9,494 nucleotides of DNA from an uncultured cyanobacterium (GTDB lineage: Bacteria > Cyanobacteriota > Vampirovibrionia > Gastranaerophilales > Gastranaerophilaceae). The notes under the pieces were generated by a model. That model did not search any database. It was given only the letters and a program-made list of their open reading frames with translations, and was not told the origin of the DNA. The stretch spans positions 1-9,494 of the forward strand of contig CAMTNN010000044.1 of NCBI GenBank assembly GCA_947073895.1, given 5' to 3'. Both the position numbers and the translations under genes were made by a program. Of the stretch, positions 6,342 to 9,494 are shown piece by piece. How positions within the stretch are numbered: position 1 is the first letter of the stretch; each line of letters starts with the position of its first letter.

Positions 6342-7607
6342 ATGAAAAATATAATTGTTCAAAAATTTGGCGGAACTTCCGTTGCCGATACAGATAAAAT
6401 CAAAAATGTAGCGCAAGCGGTAATTAGAGAAAAAAACAATGGAAATGATGTTGTTGTCGTAGTTTCAGCAATGGGACACACAACAGATATTCTTACAAAG
6501 ATGGCCAAAGAGATTTCTCCAAATCCATCGTCCAGAGAAATGGACATGCTTCTATCAACAGGAGAGGGAGTATCTATTGCACTTTTGGCTATGGCACTTC
6601 AAGCTCAGGGATGTAAAGCTGTTAGCATGAACGCAATGCAGGTAGGTATTATTACAGAAAATGTCCATTCGAAAGCTCGTATCTTAGAGATTAAAACCGA
6701 CAAAATCAGACAGCATCTTAATGCCGGAGAAGTTGTTGTTGTTGCAGGATTTCAAGGTATTACTGATGATTTTGAAATCACTACTCTCGGAAGAGGCGGT
6801 TCCGATACTTCTGCGGTTGCTATTGCAGGTGCACTTGGGGCTGAACGCTGTGATATTTATACCGATGTTGAAGGTGTTTATACAACTGATCCGAGAATTG
6901 TACCTTGTGCTTCAAGATTAGAACAAATTTCTTATGAGGAAATGCTTGAGCTTGCAAGAGTCGGAGCAAATGTGCTTCATCCAAGGGCTGTTGAGACAGC
7001 TGCAAGATACAATACTCCGGTAAGAGTAAGAAGCACTTTTAAACTCGAAAACTTAGGAACTTTAATATTAGGAGTTGATAAAATGGAATTACACAGACCT
7101 GTAACAGGCGTTGCGTCAGACTTATCGCAATTAAGAGTCGTAGTTTGCGACGTACCTGACAGTCCGGGAACAGCGGCAATTCTTTTTGACGGATTGGCTG
7201 AAGCAAATGTATCTGTTGATATGATTATTCAGTCTTATGCAAGAAAAGCGCTAAATACAAACGATATCGCCTTTACAATTGATAAAAACGATTTGGATAA
7301 AACCAAAGAAATTTTAGAAAACGTAAAATCAAAATTAAGCTACAGCAATGTATTTATTGATGATAAAATTGCGAAAATATCTATTGTAGGTGCCGGCATG
7401 ATTGATCACCCTGGTATTGCGGCAAAAATGTTTAAGACATTAGCAAGTCTTGATATAAACATTAAAATGATTTCTACAAGTGAAATCAAAATCAGCTGTC
7501 TTGTTGAACAATCACGTGCAAACGACGCGGTTGAAGCTCTTCACAAAATTTTTGGACTGGACAGCAAAGAAATCGCCGAAGTAAAAGGTGATTTACCTAA
7601 CGTATAA
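6342..7607 (+). CDS. lysC: Aspartate kinase, monofunctional, ACT-regulated
   Basis: The product phosphorylates L-aspartate with ATP to form aspartyl phosphate, the first step to lysine, diaminopimelate, threonine and methionine. At 421 aa it has the length of monofunctional enzymes. The kinase domain carries KFGGTS (8-13), STGE (72-75), GRGGSDTSA (150-158), TDVEGVYTTDPR (174-185) and HPRAVE (213-218), so the catalytic and nucleotide-binding sites look complete. Two C-terminal ACT domains follow: about 264-340 (VPDSPGTAAILFDGLA) and 344-410 (GAGMIDHPGIAAKMF, then INIKMISTSEIKIS). This layout is typical of enzymes inhibited by lysine with or without threonine. No lysine riboswitch fits in the roughly 20-base leader, so control is probably allosteric. 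A small secreted-protein gene follows 9 bases later, likely on the same transcript. Confidence 0.97.
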   Translation: MKNIIVQKFGGTSVADTDKIKNVAQAVIREKNNGNDVVVVVSAMGHTTDILTKMAKEISPNPSSREMDMLLSTGEGVSIALLAMALQAQGCKAVSMNAMQVGIITENVHSKARILEIKTDKIRQHLNAGEVVVVAGFQGITDDFEITTLGRGGSDTSAVAIAGALGAERCDIYTDVEGVYTTDPRIVPCASRLEQISYEEMLELARVGANVLHPRAVETAARYNTPVRVRSTFKLENLGTLILGVDKMELHRPVTGVASDLSQLRVVVCDVPDSPGTAAILFDGLAEANVSVDMIIQSYARKALNTNDIAFTIDKNDLDKTKEILENVKSKLSYSNVFIDDKIAKISIVGAGMIDHPGIAAKMFKTLASLDINIKMISTSEIKISCLVEQSRANDAVEALHKIFGLDSKEIAEVKGDLPNV

Positions 7608-7616
7608 GGAGACCTG

Positions 7617-8087
7617 ATGAAAAAAACAATTTTAACAATAATTTCTATGGCATTTATTTCACTGGCTGCATTTGCGGACGGAAAGCAGGAAGCGCTTGAT
7701 TTCTTTAACAGCTATGTTAAAGCTGCAAACAGCTATGATGCTTCAGTTGGAACAATGTACTCACCAAATGCAAAAATTATCAGACAGGTTATAAAACCTG
7801 ACGGAACTTTAGTTGATGTAACAACAGATACTGCAACTTATATAAAACAAATGAAAATTGGACAGGCTGGAGCTAAACTTAAAAATTATAAAAACAATTA
7901 TTCTAATATAACAGCAACAGCAATGCCAAACGGGGCTTACAAAGTTTCTTCATTAAGACAACCGTCTAATGAAACATATAAACTAAAAACTTATATGGTT
8001 GTAAAAAAACAACCTGATGGCAAATGGTTAATCACAGAAGAAATGATGCAAACAAAAGTTCAAACATTCTTAAAATACAAAAAGTAG
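7617..8087 (+). CDS. Small secreted protein, probable NTF2/SnoaL-like fold
   Basis: The 156-aa product begins with a clear signal peptide: MKKTILTIISMAFISLAAFA, with cleavage expected after Ala20. The rest is about 136 residues. It starts with a helix (EALDFFNSYVKAANSYDA), then MYSPNAKIIRQ and a beta-rich remainder ending VVKKQPDGKWLITEEMMQT. A helix, a short loop with Y.pnA.i and a terminal GkWlI..e strand is the usual outline of NTF2-like (SnoaL/DUF4440-type) domains, seen by pattern only. No catalytic residues can be assigned and the ligand is unknown. The Shine-Dalgarno AAGGAG overlaps the lysC stop, so the two are co-transcribed, but lysC is a housekeeping gene and gives little clue to function. 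The stop codon lies inside the terminator stem. Confidence 0.85.
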   Translation: MKKTILTIISMAFISLAAFADGKQEALDFFNSYVKAANSYDASVGTMYSPNAKIIRQVIKPDGTLVDVTTDTATYIKQMKIGQAGAKLKNYKNNYSNITATAMPNGAYKVSSLRQPSNETYKLKTYMVVKKQPDGKWLITEEMMQTKVQTFLKYKK

Positions 8088-8107
8088 GTTTCAAAACCTA
8101 CTTTTTG
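8078..8107 (+). terminator. Intrinsic terminator overlapping the stop codon of the secreted-protein gene
   Basis: A perfect inverted repeat pairs 8078-8091 with 8094-8107 (realistically about 13 bp with a 4-base loop), its 3' arm ending in a run of five T. The TAG stop at 8085-8087 is within the 5' arm. It separates the lysC transcript from kdsD. Confidence 0.85.
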
Positions 8108-8130
8108 CAAAATTAATGTATTTTGCGTAT

Positions 8131-8150
8131 TATAATTATAAAATAAGGAG
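8131..8150 (+). promoter_or_regulatory. kdsD -10 box and ribosome binding site
   Basis: A perfect TATAAT (8131-8136) predicts a start of transcription near 8143. The Shine-Dalgarno AAGGAG (8145-8150) is 7 bases before the ATG at 8158. No -35 is visible at normal spacing; TTGCAA (8105-8110) is 20 bases away and lies partly in the terminator arm. This arrangement fixes the kdsD start at 8158 and excludes the in-frame ATG at 8116, which lies upstream of the promoter. Confidence 0.65.
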
Positions 8151-8157
8151 TTTTGAA

Positions 8158-9141
8158 ATGGCTGTCACAATGGATAAAAATATTAGTCAAATTGATAGAG
8201 CAACTGCTCTCAGAACTATTGAACTTGAAATCAACGCAATTACAAGTTTAAAAGACTCTGTAGCACTGGAAAACCTGACAGCAGCCTTAGATTTAATGCA
8301 AAATTCAACAGGAAGAATTATTATTACCGGCATGGGAAAATCAGGCCATATCGGGAAAAAAATAGCCGCATCGTTAGCGTCAACAGGAACTCCTTCATTT
8401 TTTGTACACCCTGCAGAAGCAAGCCACGGTGATTTGGGAATGATTACCGAAAACGACGTAATTATAGCCATCTCAAACAGCGGAGAATCTAAAGAGCTTG
8501 TTGATATTATCAACTACTGCAAACGTTTTGGAATAAAAATGATTGCAGTTACTAAAAATGCAAAAAGCTCACTTGGCTCAGCTGCTGATGTAATTTTAGA
8601 ACTTCCAAAAGCAGAAGAGGCTTGTCCGCTCGGACTTGCACCGACAAGCTCAACCACGGCAACTCTTGTTATCGGAGATATTCTGACAACAGGATTAATA
8701 GAACGAAAAGGTTTCTCAAAAGAAGATTTCAATGTTCGTCATCCGGGAGGAAAATTAGGTTCAATCTTGAAACGCGTCGGTGATTTAATGCATACAGGTC
8801 AGTCAATGCCGATTTTGGATGAAAACTCAAGTATGCAGGCTGTTTTATTGGAAATGACTTCAAAATGTCTTGGCTGTGTAGGATTCATTAATCAGCAGGG
8901 CGAATTCACAGGTATGCTTACAGACGGAGACTTAAGAAGATGCCTTTCTGCTTCAATTCTGGATGAAAAAGCAATCAATCTAATGACCAAAAATCCTAAA
9001 ACAGTATCTAAAGATACAATTTCCGCGGAAGCCCTAAAAATTATGCACGACAAAAAAATCACAAATATGTTTGTGCTTGAAGGAACCCGTCCAATCGGAG
9101 TTATACATATTCACGACTTGTTAAACAACGGCGTCGCATAA
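8158..9141 (+). CDS. kdsD: D-arabinose 5-phosphate isomerase, KpsF/GutQ/KdsD family
   Basis: The enzyme converts D-ribulose 5-phosphate to D-arabinose 5-phosphate, the first committed step to Kdo, the inner-core sugar of lipopolysaccharide; cytoplasmic. From the start at 8158 the product has 327 residues, close to the family norm. The SIS domain carries GMGKSGHIGKKIA (58-70), HPAEASHGDLGM (84-95), SNSGES (106-111), CPLGLAPTSSTTAT (156-169) and HPGGKLG (195-201). Lys61, Glu113, Glu154 and His195 correspond, at a constant offset of two, to E. coli KdsD Lys59, Glu111, Glu152 and His193 (recalled from the literature), so the active site looks intact. Two CBS domains follow (about 210-262 and 275-325). 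It has its own promoter after a terminator and is followed one base later by an Fe-S protein gene. Kdo synthesis implies an outer membrane with LPS. Confidence 0.95.
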   Translation: MAVTMDKNISQIDRATALRTIELEINAITSLKDSVALENLTAALDLMQNSTGRIIITGMGKSGHIGKKIAASLASTGTPSFFVHPAEASHGDLGMITENDVIIAISNSGESKELVDIINYCKRFGIKMIAVTKNAKSSLGSAADVILELPKAEEACPLGLAPTSSTTATLVIGDILTTGLIERKGFSKEDFNVRHPGGKLGSILKRVGDLMHTGQSMPILDENSSMQAVLLEMTSKCLGCVGFINQQGEFTGMLTDGDLRRCLSASILDEKAINLMTKNPKTVSKDTISAEALKIMHDKKITNMFVLEGTRPIGVIHIHDLLNNGVA

Positions 9142-9142
9142 A

Positions 9143-9494
9143 ATGAAACAACTGGAAGACTTTAAAGAAGATATACATAAATGCTCTAAATGCGGAATTT
9201 GTCAGGGAGAATGCCCTATATACAAAATAACCGGAAACGATTGCACAGTTTCACGCGGACAGTTTATGATGCTTGACGGTTTATTAAAAGGCAAGTTAAA
9301 AATGTCAAAGACAATAAATCATTACCTTGATTTATGTCTGAAATGCGGTGCGTGCTCTAAATTTTGCCCGAGCGGAATTGATATCGTTGATATCATTGCA
9401 GCTGCAAAATATGAATATTTTAAAACCCATAAAATTGAAAAATTGATTTCCGTTATTAAAAAAAAAATAATTTTTAAAAAATACAATAATGAGA
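9143..9494 (+). CDS. (Fe-S)-binding protein, GlcF/LutA/HdrD-like, 3' truncated
   Basis: The first 117 residues are present; the gene runs off the right edge. Two ferredoxin-like 4Fe-4S motifs are complete: Cys14-x2-Cys17-x2-Cys20-x3-Cys24-Pro and Cys65-x2-Cys68-x2-Cys71-x3-Cys75-Pro, separated by SRGQFMML (37-44). This is the usual start of the glycolate oxidase iron-sulfur subunit GlcF and of lactate-utilisation LutA and heterodisulfide reductase HdrD-type proteins. In those, two CCG (DUF3483/cysteine-rich) domains follow; that part is not visible, so the substrate cannot be decided. It begins one base after the kdsD stop with no Shine-Dalgarno, so translation is probably coupled. It likely works as an electron carrier next to a flavoprotein dehydrogenase, which may be encoded downstream. 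Confidence 0.85.
   Translation, partial: MKQLEDFKEDIHKCSKCGICQGECPIYKITGNDCTVSRGQFMMLDGLLKGKLKMSKTINHYLDLCLKCGACSKFCPSGIDIVDIIAAAKYEYFKTHKIEKLISVIKKKIIFKKYNNE

Noticed and set aside
8116..8157. Upstream in-frame ATG extending KdsD by 14 residues
   Set aside because: It lies before the -10 box and lacks a ribosome binding site, and the added residues do not resemble the family N-terminus; the ATG at 8158 has AAGGAG at 7 bases.

Overview
The window is AT-rich, densely coded DNA from a bacterium with an outer membrane. The best guess is an uncultured gut-type member of Candidatus Gastranaerophilales (Melainabacteria/Vampirovibrionia). This rests on the base composition, the prepilin-like protein with a GFSLMEMM start, the short FKG/FQG motifs near the N-terminus of the long coiled-coil protein, and a KdsD enzyme (Kdo/LPS precursor pathway). 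The lineage call is inference, not proof.

Left part (1-1620): the last 45 codons of a probable MurT-type Mur ligase overlap by ATGA with an unrecognised 231-aa gene. That gene meets, with no gap, a convergent gene for a secreted alpha/beta-hydrolase-fold protein. In the hydrolase the nucleophile-elbow Ser reads Asn and the usual catalytic His position reads Ser, so it may not be a hydrolase at all. Its promoter lies so close to the chosen ATG that the mRNA would be almost leaderless.

Centre (1709-6159): an unrecognised methionine-rich, all-helical 302-aa protein is followed by the most striking gene of the window, a 439-aa protein. It joins a type IV prepilin N-terminus, a YadA-type 14-residue head repeat, a beta-rich stalk and a complete peptidase S74 intramolecular chaperone (Ser-Lys dyad present), the kind found on phage tail spikes. 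A perfect 12-bp hairpin serves as a shared, probably bidirectional, terminator with the convergent gene. That gene encodes a 705-aa repeat-rich coiled-coil protein with a late lipobox (LTSC at 81-84), preceded by about 60 unusual residues.

Right part (6342-9494): an aspartokinase gene (lysC) is followed within 9 bases by a small secreted NTF2/SnoaL-like protein. A terminator hairpin that includes the stop codon follows, and then a new promoter drives kdsD (arabinose-5-phosphate isomerase). One base after kdsD a GlcF/LutA-like protein with two 4Fe-4S motifs begins and runs off the window. Lysine/diaminopimelate supply, cell-wall amidation and Kdo synthesis are loosely linked as envelope biogenesis; the two large central proteins look like surface structures. 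No tRNA, rRNA, CRISPR array or insertion sequence was seen, and no stretch over 300 bases lacks a gene.
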